DNA from: JAXGTD01 sp040775095
Lineage (GTDB): Bacteria > Pseudomonadota > Gammaproteobacteria > Chromatiales > Chromatiaceae
Direction: 5' to 3'
DNA length: 64,000 nt
Assembly: GCA_040775095.1 (NCBI GenBank)
Contig: JAXGTD010000001.1
Location: 1-64,000, forward strand
Shown here: positions 44,501-52,536 of the stretch, piece by piece
Position numbering within the stretch: the first letter of the stretch is position 1
Layout of the letters: each line of letters opens with the position of its first letter
Notes under the pieces: generated by a model
The model's database searches: none
Told to the model about the DNA's origin: nothing
What the model saw: only the letters and a program-made list of their open reading frames with translations
Translations under genes and position numbers: made by a program

Positions 44501-45669
44501 CGCGGATCGCCACGGATGCGCCTGGCGCACGGACCGTCTGGGTCGTGTTGGTGGGCAACGGCTACAACAGCGCGAGCCCCGGTGGGACATGCCCGACCAA
44601 CTGTGCGGCCGGTGCGACCGGAAACGCGGTGCTCTACGTCATCGCGCTCGACCCCGGCGGTGAGGACAACGGAGCTCGGATCCTCAAGAAGCTGGACACC
44701 GGCCAGCCGTCCAGCTCGGCGACCCCGGATCGCGCCAATGGGCTGGCCCAGGTCACCGCCGTTGATGCCGACGGGGACCTGATTGCGGACTTCGCCTATG
44801 CCGGGGACCTGCTGGGCAATGTCTGGAAATTCGATCTCCACGACCTCACCGCCCCGCGGGCGCCGTTGTTCACGGCCATGGATGACGATGGCAACAGCCA
44901 GCCCATCACGGCGCCGATCGCCGTCGCACGCCACCCTAGCGGTGTGGGAACGCTGTTGCTGTTCGGGACTGGCAGGTATCTGGAACCGGATGACGGCGCT
45001 GTCAGGAACGTCCAGAGCATTTACGGGATCTGGGATCGGCAGGGCCTGGACGGCGATGATCGGGCACCAACCCGGGCGATGCTGCTCCGACAACGTTTCG
45101 AGGCGGAGGTCAGGATCCCCGGCGATGAGGAGGCGGCCGACGCGAGCCTTGGACGCACGAGCACGGGCTTGTCCATCGACTGGTCCAAGCACCGTGGCTG
45201 GTACATCGACCTGGCGCTGGAGAAAGACCTGTCCCGCTCGGCCTTGGGGCCGACCACCGCGCTCGGGGAGCGCGTGGTCTCCGCGCCGCGGCTGCGGGGC
45301 AGTCGGGTCGAGCTCGTTTCTGTGATCCCGCCCGCCCCCTGTTCGAGCGTCGGCCAGAGTTGGCTCAACGTCCTGGATGTCGCGAGCGGGGGACGTCCTG
45401 CGGTCTCGCCCTTCGACTACAACGGCGACGCCGTCATCGATTCCGATGATCTGCTGAGGGTCCCCGGCGGCGACGATCGGGGCACGCGTGTTACCGCGGG
45501 AACCAGCATCCGGCTGTTGGCCGATGGAGGGGCGGGTCTGTATCGGGCACCGGCCGCCCTGCTGGTCGGGGCGCAGACGCTAAGCACCGTATTCGACTCC
45601 ACTGGCGAGCTGTGGCAGCTGTTGGAATCGAGCGAGGGCGACTGGCAAAACTGGCACCAGTTGCAGTGA
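41584..45669 (+). CDS. pilY1: type IV pilus tip-associated adhesin PilY1
   Basis: A large exported protein of about 1361 residues that sits at the pilus tip and acts in adhesion, twitching and surface sensing. A signal-like segment is at the N terminus. The C-terminal half is the PilY1 beta-propeller, with TEMVYVGANDGMLHGFRTDDG, VLVGSLGMGAQGIYALDVTDPEA, and the Ca-binding loop region AVDADGDLIADFAYAGDLLGNVWKFDL. The upstream half should carry the variable adhesive region. The start is ATG 41584 or GTG 41560, which overlaps the pilX stop; AGGAG lies 11 nt before the ATG. It has many paired Cys. Confidence 0.93.
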   Translation: MAWDYGQQRWRILGLVSCLLGLGILRDWDSLASEQLDLPQLPPYLTKAAAPNLIITLDDSVDMNRAYAPESLNGGTPTSPAQWRPPHDDSLYAADPANAPRQTPVRYATSPDVNSLYYDPFKTYLPPTTADGAAFAHARFDAADEWPFPPGGAPGTGDPNHCPAGFADPLDLRTGYRAVWDGGPACGELPEFGYIDWDHAGPAYYDLYDATNLAVSDPDTCTRADASLGPQPNQATPDLCFERILVGSPEDIAVAECRDVHGAGVSLAAAADCIPRDNSALGPGTDAELAQRNFANWYVYYRTRLLRMQTVLSRAMQGLDASVRLTFQGLDEGAGVDVPEDGGALGDAFGEYSAAARQRFYDWLFALRADRQHVALVASEVRAGEFVTTELSQADDIVAHVAGTDFVGNDTQVRCRRNLHLLFTASAWDDDTMALCPASRLDTACWSLANRDGGEPATRLPANTPSASPRNPFGVDRFDATGDAMRYTDPNIGMLADAAFYYWANDLWPDYADEVPPLITESNPDRGGLDASQFWNPKNDPANWQHLTTHIAGLAPRGNVIPNDEATDGTYDAGAKALSSHGFPAVADPGAVGVGEKLDDLWHAALNGRGSLIDATEPGKLSAALAAISTVSAPAGGLFSSAGGAYSTGSLSSSTRFFQGMVDTDDWSGRLLAFAVSQGIGKEPCPEIAAGGLCDPDTPLWDAGENLPAEDDRVILTLGQNDVIPFDDLRSAWHRLSLVQQRGLLGCTATPGGQDQGVCSDPAGLAAGDAPLAEVERRVQYLRGDQRDEAAGATPTYRARTRLLGDIIGSPPVVVGRPASLYLDDGLDDGYGAYRRRLAGRTEMVYVGANDGMLHGFRTDDGAELFAYVPRLVYGSLAGLAEPTYRRAKAAFVDGPIAVGDARVRSRSGAAPAWRTVLVGSLGMGAQGIYALDVTDPEAIHAGAYQDLVLWELSDAEQGAADLGYVFSAPAIARIATDAPGARTVWVVLVGNGYNSASPGGTCPTNCAAGATGNAVLYVIALDPGGEDNGARILKKLDTGQPSSSATPDRANGLAQVTAVDADGDLIADFAYAGDLLGNVWKFDLHDLTAPRAPLFTAMDDDGNSQPITAPIAVARHPSGVGTLLLFGTGRYLEPDDGAVRNVQSIYGIWDRQGLDGDDRAPTRAMLLRQRFEAEVRIPGDEEAADASLGRTSTGLSIDWSKHRGWYIDLALEKDLSRSALGPTTALGERVVSAPRLRGSRVELVSVIPPAPCSSVGQSWLNVLDVASGGRPAVSPFDYNGDAVIDSDDLLRVPGGDDRGTRVTAGTSIRLLADGGAGLYRAPAALLVGAQTLSTVFDSTGELWQLLESSEGDWQNWHQLQ

Positions 45670-45891
45670 CCGCGACCTCGCCCGGGGAGCATCATCGGGA
45701 CAACCGCCGGGGAGCGGCCAATGCACAGACCAATGGGCAGACCAATGCGTAGACCAGGGCAGCGCATGCCCACGCCGGGGCCGAGTGCGATCGCCCATGG
45801 CACGGATGCAGGTCCAGATCCGGGCGCGGGGCGGCAACGCCCGGTCACACTGAATTCGGCCACGACGCGTCGCAACCAGGCGCCCCCGGTC

Positions 45892-46419
45892 CGGATGGCC
45901 CGCCGCCTTGTGCGTCGCGGCCGGAGGCGGCGCTGCTGGCCCTTTGCGCGTGGCAATCGACCCTGGCAGCGGGCGCCGGGAGCTCGATGGATCTCGACAC
46001 CGGGGTTTACGCTGGTCGAGCTCCTGATCTCGGTCGCCGTGGTCGCAATCCTCGCCGCGATCGCTTATCCGGGCTACCAGCAGCAGATCCGGGAGTCACG
46101 ACGCGTGGCGATGCAATCGGAGCTGATGCGGCTGGCCCAGTTCATGGAGCGTCTGCATTCCGAGAGGGGTTGCTACGATGCCGGCGATGCCGCGACCTGC
46201 GGCGATGGTGAGCCGACCCTGAGCGTGACCAGCAGGTATTACCGCGTCGAGTTCTCGGGGCAGCCGACCGCCGACAGCTTCGAGCTGCAGGCCGATCCAA
46301 TCGGTGCCCAGGCGGGCGACGGTCTGATGCGGATCAACCACCAGGGCTGGCGGTGCTGGGATCAGAATGCCGATGGGGATTGCGACGATCCCGATGAGAG
46401 TGACTGGCACCGGGGCTGA
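45892..46419 (+). CDS. pilE: type IV pilin-like protein PilE
   Basis: A pilin of the PilE group. The processing site is in STPG before FTLVELLISVAVVAILAAIAYPGYQQQIRESRR, with Glu at mature position 5 and the typical SRR end of the helix. The mature part (about 135 residues) has a Cys pair and WRCWDQNADGDCDDPDES near the end. The start is uncertain: with ATG 45892 the leader is an Arg-rich stretch of about 38 residues, much longer than the usual 6-25, and no ribosome site is clear; a GTG at 45907 is another choice. It closes the pil run. Confidence 0.85.
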   Translation, partial: RMARRLVRRGRRRRCWPFARGNRPWQRAPGARWISTPGFTLVELLISVAVVAILAAIAYPGYQQQIRESRRVAMQSELMRLAQFMERLHSERGCYDAGDAATCGDGEPTLSVTSRYYRVEFSGQPTADSFELQADPIGAQAGDGLMRINHQGWRCWDQNADGDCDDPDESDWHRG

Positions 46420-46808
46420 CCGGTGCCGCGCCCTGATGATCGGCGCCAACCCCGAACGCCGTCGAGAGCCATCGCCTGGTGTTGGCCTCGCCAGCCGCAT
46501 TTCCCTTGAATCCGCGTCATAATCGCCAAGCTCCCATCGAATACGATCTCGTCGTCCGCCTCCGGTTTGGTGCCGGTCCGACGGCATGGCGAACCGGCTG
46601 TTCCGGGTCCACCGTGGCGTCAACCGAGACCCCGGTACTTGTGGCGCACGCGACCCGCAAGCAAAATGCCGCCACCATGCGCTCATTGCATGAGCGAGGC
46701 GCGGGGAAGGGCAACGGCAACCCCGTGTTGGCTCCTGATGCCGATTCCTGGCGGGAATGGCCAATGAACCGGCGCTTCCCCCGGGTAGCATGCGATAGGA
46801 CTGATCCG
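46420..46808. other. intergenic region, about 390 bp
   Basis: Open reading in frame with the next gene continues through much of this stretch but without protein-like composition. No gene or repeat seen. Confidence 0.4.
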
Positions 46809-47432
46809 ATGACCTCGGCTGATGGTTTGCTCTCCGAACGCTTTTTCGATGCGCTTCGCTACGCGGCGCGGTTGCACAATCATCAGGTGCGCAAGGGCGC
46901 CCAATGCCCTTACGTTTCGCATCCGTTGGCGGTGGCCAGCCTGGTGCTGGAGCACGGTGGCGACGAAGAGGAGGCGATTGCCGCGCTGCTCCATGACGTC
47001 ATCGAGGACCAGGCCGAGCATTTCGGTGGGGTGGAGGCGCTCCGCTCCGAGATTCGCGCACGCTTCGGCGAGCATGTGCTCGACCTCGTCAATGCATGCA
47101 CCGATGCCGAGGTCGTCCCCAAGCCGCCGTGGCGCGAGCGCAAGGAGCGCTATATCGCCCACGTGATCGCCACGCCAGACCCCGCCTACCACCGGGTCAC
47201 GATCGCCGACAAGCTGCACAACGCCCGCAGCATCCTGCTGGATTACCGCCGGCTCGGCGACGAGCTCTGGCAACGTTTCAACCGCAAGGAGGCGGCGCCG
47301 CACCTGTGGTACTACCGTAGCCTGACCGACGCCTTCCGCGCGGCCGGGCAGGCACCGCCCGTGTTGGTGGACGAGCTGGACCGCGTGGTCTCAGAACTGG
47401 AGGCGCTGGTGGCGGCCGCCGGCCCGGATTGA
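46809..47432 (+). CDS. HD-domain phosphohydrolase (RelA/SpoT-hydrolase-like)
   Basis: A 207-residue stand-alone HD-domain protein related to the hydrolase part of SpoT and to Mesh1-type enzymes that can degrade (p)ppGpp. Metal ligands are visible in order: AARLHNHQVRKGAQCPYVSHPLAVA (His), AALLHDVIED (HD) and VTIADKLHNARSIL (D/N). The synthetase domain is absent. Whether the substrate is ppGpp or another nucleotide is inference. The ATG at 46809 begins shortly before the first helix. It stands alone between pilE and nnrS. Confidence 0.9.
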   Translation: MTSADGLLSERFFDALRYAARLHNHQVRKGAQCPYVSHPLAVASLVLEHGGDEEEAIAALLHDVIEDQAEHFGGVEALRSEIRARFGEHVLDLVNACTDAEVVPKPPWRERKERYIAHVIATPDPAYHRVTIADKLHNARSILLDYRRLGDELWQRFNRKEAAPHLWYYRSLTDAFRAAGQAPPVLVDELDRVVSELEALVAAAGPD

Positions 47433-47622
47433 CGCACGGCACCCGGGCAACGCCCCGGGCCTGGCGTACCGGCCTCGCGCGTCGAAGGGGCGTAGAAGTT
47501 CAGCCCCATCTGCTCCGGACTCAATGTCGCGGGCGTGCTGGCACGGCGACCGGAGGCCCGGGAATCGTCGCCCAGGCGATCCGCGCTCGCCGGTGGCGTG
47601 GCCCCACCGATGCGGTCGTCGG

Positions 47623-48819
47623 TCAGCCAGGACGCCCATCGAGTCGCGGGCGTACCAGCATCGGCAGATAGAGCGCCGAAAACAGACCGAAGCTGAGTAT
47701 CCACAAGAGCTGCGACATCCCGATCCAGAGCGTGTAATGCGCCGCGTCGAGGAGTGGCCCAAATACACGGGTCAGGGCACCCAATACCAGCAAGGCGAAG
47801 AGCGGGCCCAGTGCCTTGGGCGCGTCAAACACGTTACGCCCGGTATGCCCAAGCGCGACGCGTGACATCATGCTGACCGTGATCAGACCGATACCGCCGA
47901 CGGCGAAGGCATGTAATGCGAGGGTTGGCGCAATCCCGAACCACACGGACAACAGCTTCAGAAGAAAACCAAGCACAAGAAAGGCGTAGCCAAGATACAG
48001 CGACCAGAGCAGGGGGGCGGCCCAGATGCCGCGCGTGTACCAGTCCCGCATGCGCACCACGTGGATCGCGAACAGTGTCAGGGACAGCCAGGCGACGAGT
48101 TGGGCCTGCTGGGTAAAGACGTCGACGACCACCCAGGCGAGAAACAGCAGCATGCTGGAAATATCTACCCAGCGCCGATTGCGTGCCTCGAAGCCCGTAT
48201 CGACGCCGCGCGCGATGAAGAAGGGCACCACCCGTCGAGCCATGGCAAAGATGAGCGCCAGGATGAGATAAAGGCCCGTGTAGAGACCCCAGATCGCACC
48301 CTGATCGAGATGGCCCAGCACGCCGGCGTAAAACACGACATTGCTCAGCAGCATCAGACATAGCTTGGTGATGATGCCAAGCTGCTTCCATTGCTTGACC
48401 TTCAAGACGGGCCAGCTGACACCCGCAATCACGCCCGCGGCAAACGCAAGATCGGCTGCCGCGGCCACCATCAGTGCCGATTCGCCGGGCAAGAAGAAGG
48501 CGATCCTTGCTGTTAGCCACAGCAGCAGCAGGCCAGATAGCATCATGCCACGCAAGCCGGGAACGCCTGTCCAGTTGCCCACGGCGGTCAACAGAAACCC
48601 CGCGATCACCGCCATCGCGTAGCCGAAGACCATCTCGTGCCCGTGCCAGAGCGTGCCGCTTATCCCGCCCGGCGCCAGCGGCACTGAAAAAACGAACATC
48701 GCCATCCACAACAGCATGGAGAACACGGCGAACAGTCCTGCCGCACTGAAAAACGGCCGGAAGCCGAGCTCGAACAACGCGAACGACGGCTGGGCGGAGC
48801 TTGCTTCGATCTGCAGCAT
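47623..48819 (-). CDS. nnrS: NnrS family membrane protein
   Basis: NnrS proteins are haem/copper-containing membrane proteins linked to protection from nitric oxide. The 398-residue sequence has about 12 hydrophobic segments and family motifs: ELGFRPFFSAAGLFAVFSM at the N terminus, LWHGHEMVFGYAMAVIAGFLLTAVGNWTG with the conserved His pair, and ARRVVPFFIARGV and HAFAVGGIGLITVSMMSRVALGHTGR later. Length is normal. A hemerythrin-like gene follows in transcription terms upstream at 49187, on the same strand, with a repeat between. No clear NnrR/DNR box was found. Confidence 0.95.
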   Translation of the reverse strand: MLQIEASSAQPSFALFELGFRPFFSAAGLFAVFSMLLWMAMFVFSVPLAPGGISGTLWHGHEMVFGYAMAVIAGFLLTAVGNWTGVPGLRGMMLSGLLLLWLTARIAFFLPGESALMVAAAADLAFAAGVIAGVSWPVLKVKQWKQLGIITKLCLMLLSNVVFYAGVLGHLDQGAIWGLYTGLYLILALIFAMARRVVPFFIARGVDTGFEARNRRWVDISSMLLFLAWVVVDVFTQQAQLVAWLSLTLFAIHVVRMRDWYTRGIWAAPLLWSLYLGYAFLVLGFLLKLLSVWFGIAPTLALHAFAVGGIGLITVSMMSRVALGHTGRNVFDAPKALGPLFALLVLGALTRVFGPLLDAAHYTLWIGMSQLLWILSFGLFSALYLPMLVRPRLDGRPG

Positions 48820-48877
48820 ATGTGATGTCCTGTTTCGATGTCAGCCGCGGGCCGGACCGTCGCCAAGGCTGGTCTGA

Positions 48878-49110
48878 CCCTGCGGTATTCCCACATTATC
48901 GGTCAGAAAGACGGGGGTTACAGCCTTTCTCATTGACAGGTCTGCCGTTCACATCCACTACGCCGCCGTTCTTCGTCGGGTCGCCCGCAAGCGGGCTCCT
49001 ACGCCGACCGGTGTCGGCGGCCCGTAGCGCGCGACACGCCTGCTTTGCAGACGCGGTTTGGCAACCGACACACCGCCCCGGGGCGGCGGGGCATTTGTGG
49101 GGGGTACCTC
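48878..49110 (+). repeat. dispersed repeat family 1, copy B with REP-like insert
   Basis: Aligns with 14072-14243. An extra segment of about 60 bp includes a REP-like palindrome at 48981-49002 (TCGCCCGCAAGCGGGC core, then TCCTAC), of the kind scattered in pseudomonads and other gammaproteobacteria. The gap from 48820 to 49186 holds no gene. Confidence 0.75.
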
Positions 49111-49186
49111 AGGGTCCGACCAGCGCGGGTGCGGGCCCGTCATCCGCGCCTCTGGCGACGGGCCCCGGCGCAGCCGGGCCGGGCAA

Positions 49187-49588
49187 CTATTTGTTTACCA
49201 ATTCGGCCAATTGGCCCAGATCGAGCAGCTGCTGGGCCCGCTCGAAAAGCGCCTTTTCTTCGAACCGAATGTGCGCCACGAGAAGTTCGGCAAACCCGGC
49301 AAGGTTTTCGCTTCGCGCATCGGCTACCAGGTCGCGCAAAGCCGCGTGCTCCGTCAATGTGCGCTCGACCAGCAGGGTCTCGCCGGCCCGCCGCATCGCC
49401 GGCAGCAGGCCCTCCTCTTCGAGCTGAAAGTGCGGCTCCAATTCGGCCCGGAAGCGCGCGACGAGCGTCGTCCAGGCATGCAGTCGATCGCGCGGGTTCC
49501 CGTCCGCTGCCTGACGGGCCTTGCGTGCCAGCACCAGACCAATATGGTGATCACTGGAGAGGTCGCGGAGTGCCGGGTGCCTTTTCAT
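49187..49588 (-). CDS. hemerythrin-like HHE domain protein
   Basis: A 133-residue four-helix protein with the hemerythrin-like metal ligands: SSDHHIGL near residue 14, EPHFQLEEEGLLPAM near residue 52, TEHAALRDL near residue 80 and AHIRFEEKALFERAQ near residue 109, giving H-HxxxE-H-HxxxE. Such proteins bind di-iron and have been tied to oxygen or NO binding and to iron-sulfur repair. Its placement on the same strand just upstream of nnrS supports a link to NO stress, but that is inference. Confidence 0.93.
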   Translation of the reverse strand: MKRHPALRDLSSDHHIGLVLARKARQAADGNPRDRLHAWTTLVARFRAELEPHFQLEEEGLLPAMRRAGETLLVERTLTEHAALRDLVADARSENLAGFAELLVAHIRFEEKALFERAQQLLDLGQLAELVNK

Positions 49589-50121
49589 GAGGTCTCAACT
49601 CGGGGTACGGGTGAATGGATGCGCAGGATGCGCGTGCCTTGCCTGGTCGGAACGACCGAATGACAGGGCCTCAACTCCGATGTGGCCGCGGATGGCAACC
49701 AACAGCCGATGGGTTCCGTCCGGGCCTTCACATCGCGGGGCCTCGGCGGCCATGGATTGCATGGTGGCCGCGGCGACACTGAAGACTTCCCATTCTACCC
49801 TGAGCAGAACGGCGTGGTCTGCTGTCGCGCATCGAGCCCACCGACCAGGGGAAACAGCAGGCCTAGGAGACTGTCCGACTTAGGTTCTCGACGCGCTGGG
49901 TACGTGAAATCTGGCGATTTCGCCGAACGGAAAACCCGTGAGTTGCACGTAGCGCGCCGATACTGGCCAACTATTGACCAAGGCTCACGCCTTTTCGGGG
50001 TATTGCGACCTAAGTCGGACAGCCTCCTAGGACGATCCCTGGCCACGTAAGGCGTTATCCTCTCCTTCTGAACGGAGAGGTCCCGAGCGCGCGTCCACCT
50101 GTCTGTCTCCCGGAGGAAGAT
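49589..50121. other. gap of about 530 bp with a MITE-like element
   Basis: No gene is supported. It contains the inverted-repeat element at 49858-50035, listed separately. The remaining sequence shows nothing I recognise. Confidence 0.6.
49862..50031. repeat. 170-bp MITE-like element with 23-bp terminal inverted repeats
   Basis: Arms 49862-49884 and 50009-50031 are inverted copies matching at 22 of 23 positions (CCTAGGAG then CTGTCCGACTTAGG). Each end contains CTAG directly outside GAG(A/G)CTGTCCGACTTAGG, consistent with a 4-bp target duplication as used by some IS5-family elements. The interior of 124 bp has no gene, so it would depend on a transposase encoded elsewhere. Confidence 0.75.
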
Positions 50122-50781
50122 ATGAACTGCTGCAGCCTGATCAACGCCGACACCGACCGCTTCTTCTCGCGCTTCGCCGGCCTTCACCGTCTGCGCTTTC
50201 GGCTGTTCGGCTTCGAGCATAGCCAGCGGCAGCTCATCCGCGGGATTCACGACGCGGGCATCGAGGGCGCCACCCTGCTCGATATCGGCTGCGGCCCTGG
50301 TTACCTTCACCGCGCCCTGCTGCGGCTCGGGGCGGTGCGGGCAACGGGGGTTGACCTCTCGGCGGGCATGGTAGCGAGCGCCCGGGCCGGTGCGCGGGCC
50401 GATGGGCTGGCCGAGCGCACCGATTACCGGCAGGGTGACTTTACCCAGATGACCAACGAGGTCCCGGCCGCCGACCTGGTCGTGCTGGACAAGGTCATCT
50501 GCTGCTACCCCGATTGGGAGGCCCTGGTCGAGCGCTCGCTGCTGAAGACCCGGCGCCTTTATGCCTTCACCATCCCCCGCGATCGCACGCTGACCCGGGC
50601 CGGTCTGAAGGCAGTGCGCTGGGGTTTGCGCGGTGCGGGCTGCTGCTATCAGCCCTTCATCCACGATGCCGCGCGGATCGAGGCGTGCATCCTCGCCGGT
50701 GGCTTTCACCGGACCTACGAGGCGCGAACCCCCGCCTGGCTAACCCGCGTCTACACGCGGGTGGAGGCCGTTGGCGTCTGA
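50122..50781 (+). CDS. class I SAM-dependent methyltransferase
   Basis: A 219-residue methyltransferase. Motif I is TLLDIGCGPGYLHRALL near residue 54, motif II ATGVDLSAGMVASARAGA, and DKVICCYPDWEALVERS near residue 128 marks a subgroup distantly like Mg-protoporphyrin methyltransferase BchM, often annotated only as methyltransferase. The N terminus NCCSLINADTDRFFSRF is typical of that subgroup. No photosynthesis genes are nearby, so BchM itself is not claimed. The ATG at 50122 follows GGAGGA. Confidence 0.88.
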   Translation: MNCCSLINADTDRFFSRFAGLHRLRFRLFGFEHSQRQLIRGIHDAGIEGATLLDIGCGPGYLHRALLRLGAVRATGVDLSAGMVASARAGARADGLAERTDYRQGDFTQMTNEVPAADLVVLDKVICCYPDWEALVERSLLKTRRLYAFTIPRDRTLTRAGLKAVRWGLRGAGCCYQPFIHDAARIEACILAGGFHRTYEARTPAWLTRVYTRVEAVGV

Positions 50782-50848
50782 CCCACCCCGATCCCCGGGG
50801 TTTGTGGTGCCGGAGAGTCGATCGGCAACAGGGCAGGGCGTGTTCCGA

Positions 50849-51805
50849 TCAGGGATGGCCGACCTGTAGGATGATCTTCCCGCGCCCATGCCCCGAGTCG
50901 AGACGCTCATGGGCTTGGCGGACCGCCTCCAGCGGGATGACCCGGTCGATGATCGGCCGCGCCTGAGCCCGCTCGAACAGTGGGCGCATCTCTTCCAGCC
51001 GGCCGCGCTCCCTGGTGAGAAAGACACCATGCAGCGCGATGTTGTGCTGATAGAGCAGCGTCAGGTCGCCCTGGGGCGGCAGTATGCAGGCGATCCGCCC
51101 CCCGGGTCGCAGCGCGGGCAGGCAGCGCGCCACCCGATCCGTCCCCTCGATGTCGAAGGCCGCATCGGCGCCCTTGCCATCGGTCTCCGCCAACACGACT
51201 TCGGTGACCTGCCCCGACCCATAGTCGATGGCCACGTCGGCCCCGAGCTCCCGGAGCAGATCCAGGTTGCCCGCGCTGGCCGTCGCCAACACCCGCGCCC
51301 CGGCGGCGCGGGCGAACTGCACGGCAAAGGAGCCGACCCCGCCGGCCCCGCCATGGATGAGCACCGTCTCGCCCGGGCGCAGGGCCAGGCGCCGGATCAC
51401 GGCCTCCCAGGCCGTTCCCCCGGCCAACGGCACCGCGGCGGCCTCGACGAACGAGAGCCCCTTTGGCTTGGGCGCCGCCAGCCGCGCCGAGACCACCTGG
51501 TATTCCGCGTAACTGCCCAGGGGATTGCCAAAGATCTCCGGGGTGTACCAGACCTCGTCCCCCGCGACGAAATCGTCCACGCCGGGGCCGATCTTATCGA
51601 CGATGCCGGCCACGTCGTAACCGAGCACCACCGGTGGAGCCAGATTGGCCCAGGTGCCATTCGCCCGCAGCTTCGCATCCACCGGATTGGTACCGGATGC
51701 GATCACCCGCACCCGAATCTCCCCGGGTCCGGGTGAGGGTCGCTCGATGTCCCGCGGCTCGAAGAGATCCGGGCCTCCAAATCGCGGAAGTACCATGGCG
51801 CGCAT
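50849..51805 (-). CDS. MDR-superfamily (quinone reductase-like) oxidoreductase
   Basis: A 318-residue medium-chain dehydrogenase/reductase. The N-terminal GroES-like domain has FGGPDLFEPRDIERPSPGPGEI and ASGTNPVDAKLR, and the nucleotide-binding domain has HGGAGGVGSFAVQFARAAGARVLATAS near residue 150. The zinc-binding Cys residues of true alcohol dehydrogenases are absent, so a quinone/enoyl reductase type using NADPH is likely. ATG at 51805 has AAGGAGA upstream. It is convergent with the methyltransferase gene. Confidence 0.93.
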   Translation of the reverse strand: MRAMVLPRFGGPDLFEPRDIERPSPGPGEIRVRVIASGTNPVDAKLRANGTWANLAPPVVLGYDVAGIVDKIGPGVDDFVAGDEVWYTPEIFGNPLGSYAEYQVVSARLAAPKPKGLSFVEAAAVPLAGGTAWEAVIRRLALRPGETVLIHGGAGGVGSFAVQFARAAGARVLATASAGNLDLLRELGADVAIDYGSGQVTEVVLAETDGKGADAAFDIEGTDRVARCLPALRPGGRIACILPPQGDLTLLYQHNIALHGVFLTRERGRLEEMRPLFERAQARPIIDRVIPLEAVRQAHERLDSGHGRGKIILQVGHP

Positions 51806-51990
51806 GTTGCTCTCCTTCTCGGGTTGCCGATGGCCCTTCGGGTGGAGACGCATGGGGCAACTCTCAAGCCCGGGGTTTGGATGGAATTGCCGCCAGAGAC
51901 ACCGGCCGCGAGGGGGCGCTGCCCGGGCGGAACCGGCGGCAACCGGCCGGAGACGGCCCGGATCCGGGGGTTCTGCAGCCGTCGCGCCGA

Positions 51991-52167
51991 TCAGCGCGGC
52001 TCTTCACCGATGATCGTGGCGAGCTCGTCGCGGGTGAGGTTCTGCTGGTCGCCATTAGACAGCTGCAGTATCGCGTAGACGCTGTTCTCCTCCCGTGGCA
52101 ACACCCGCAGGCTGACGACGTGGTCCGTGTTCAGAAAGAGACCCGGCCGGAGCTCGACCAGATTCAT
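51991..52167 (-). CDS. small hypothetical protein, 58 aa
   Basis: The product NLVELRPGLFLNTDHVVSLRVLPREENSVYAILQLSNGDQQNLTRDELATIIGEEPR looks like a small beta-rich domain, loosely like FlbD-type small proteins, though I would not assign it. ATG at 52167 with AAAGG upstream. The open frame extends upstream to 52275 in a Pro/Thr-rich stretch that is less convincing. Confidence 0.55.
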   Translation of the reverse strand: MNLVELRPGLFLNTDHVVSLRVLPREENSVYAILQLSNGDQQNLTRDELATIIGEEPR

Positions 52168-52384
52168 TGTTCGGGCCTTTCGTTTTGGGGTTGGAGGGGC
52201 CGTCGCGGGTCCCGTGGACGCTTGGCCCCCGCGGTGGGGTTCCTTGCTTTCGTCGCGTGTTGGCGTAGTGACCATCTTCTAAAAGTCCTCCGATCAGCCA
52301 GACCTCGGTAGCCAAATACCGCTGATTCGAATCCATTTACAGCGCGGTGGACGGACCCGCGAACCGGCCGCCACCGGCCGTGCC

Positions 52385-52530
52385 TAGGAAACGCTGATGT
52401 ATCACGTTTCCCGGCCGGGCCATGGAGGGCCCGGCATTTTCAGCCACCCGAGTGACTGAAAATGGAGCGAGCCGGAAACCGCGTTTTCGGCTCGCGAGCG
52501 GCTCGAATGCCAGGACGGCATTTGAGCGGC
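52385..52530 (+). repeat. dispersed repeat family 2, fullest copy
   Basis: Order of blocks: GGAAACGC, CACGTTTCCCGG, CCGGGCCATGG, GCATTTTCAG, GACTGAAAATGGAG, CGTTTTCGGCTCGCGAGC and GAATGCCAGGACGGCATTTG. Copies or part copies are at 12440, 34603 and, inverted, 36596. It fills the gap after the TcA-like gene. Confidence 0.7.
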
Positions 52531-52536
52531 ATCTCC

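Noticed and set aside
50122..50781. Calling the methyltransferase BchM (photosynthesis)
   Set aside because: Only general similarity to that subgroup, and no bacteriochlorophyll genes are nearby.
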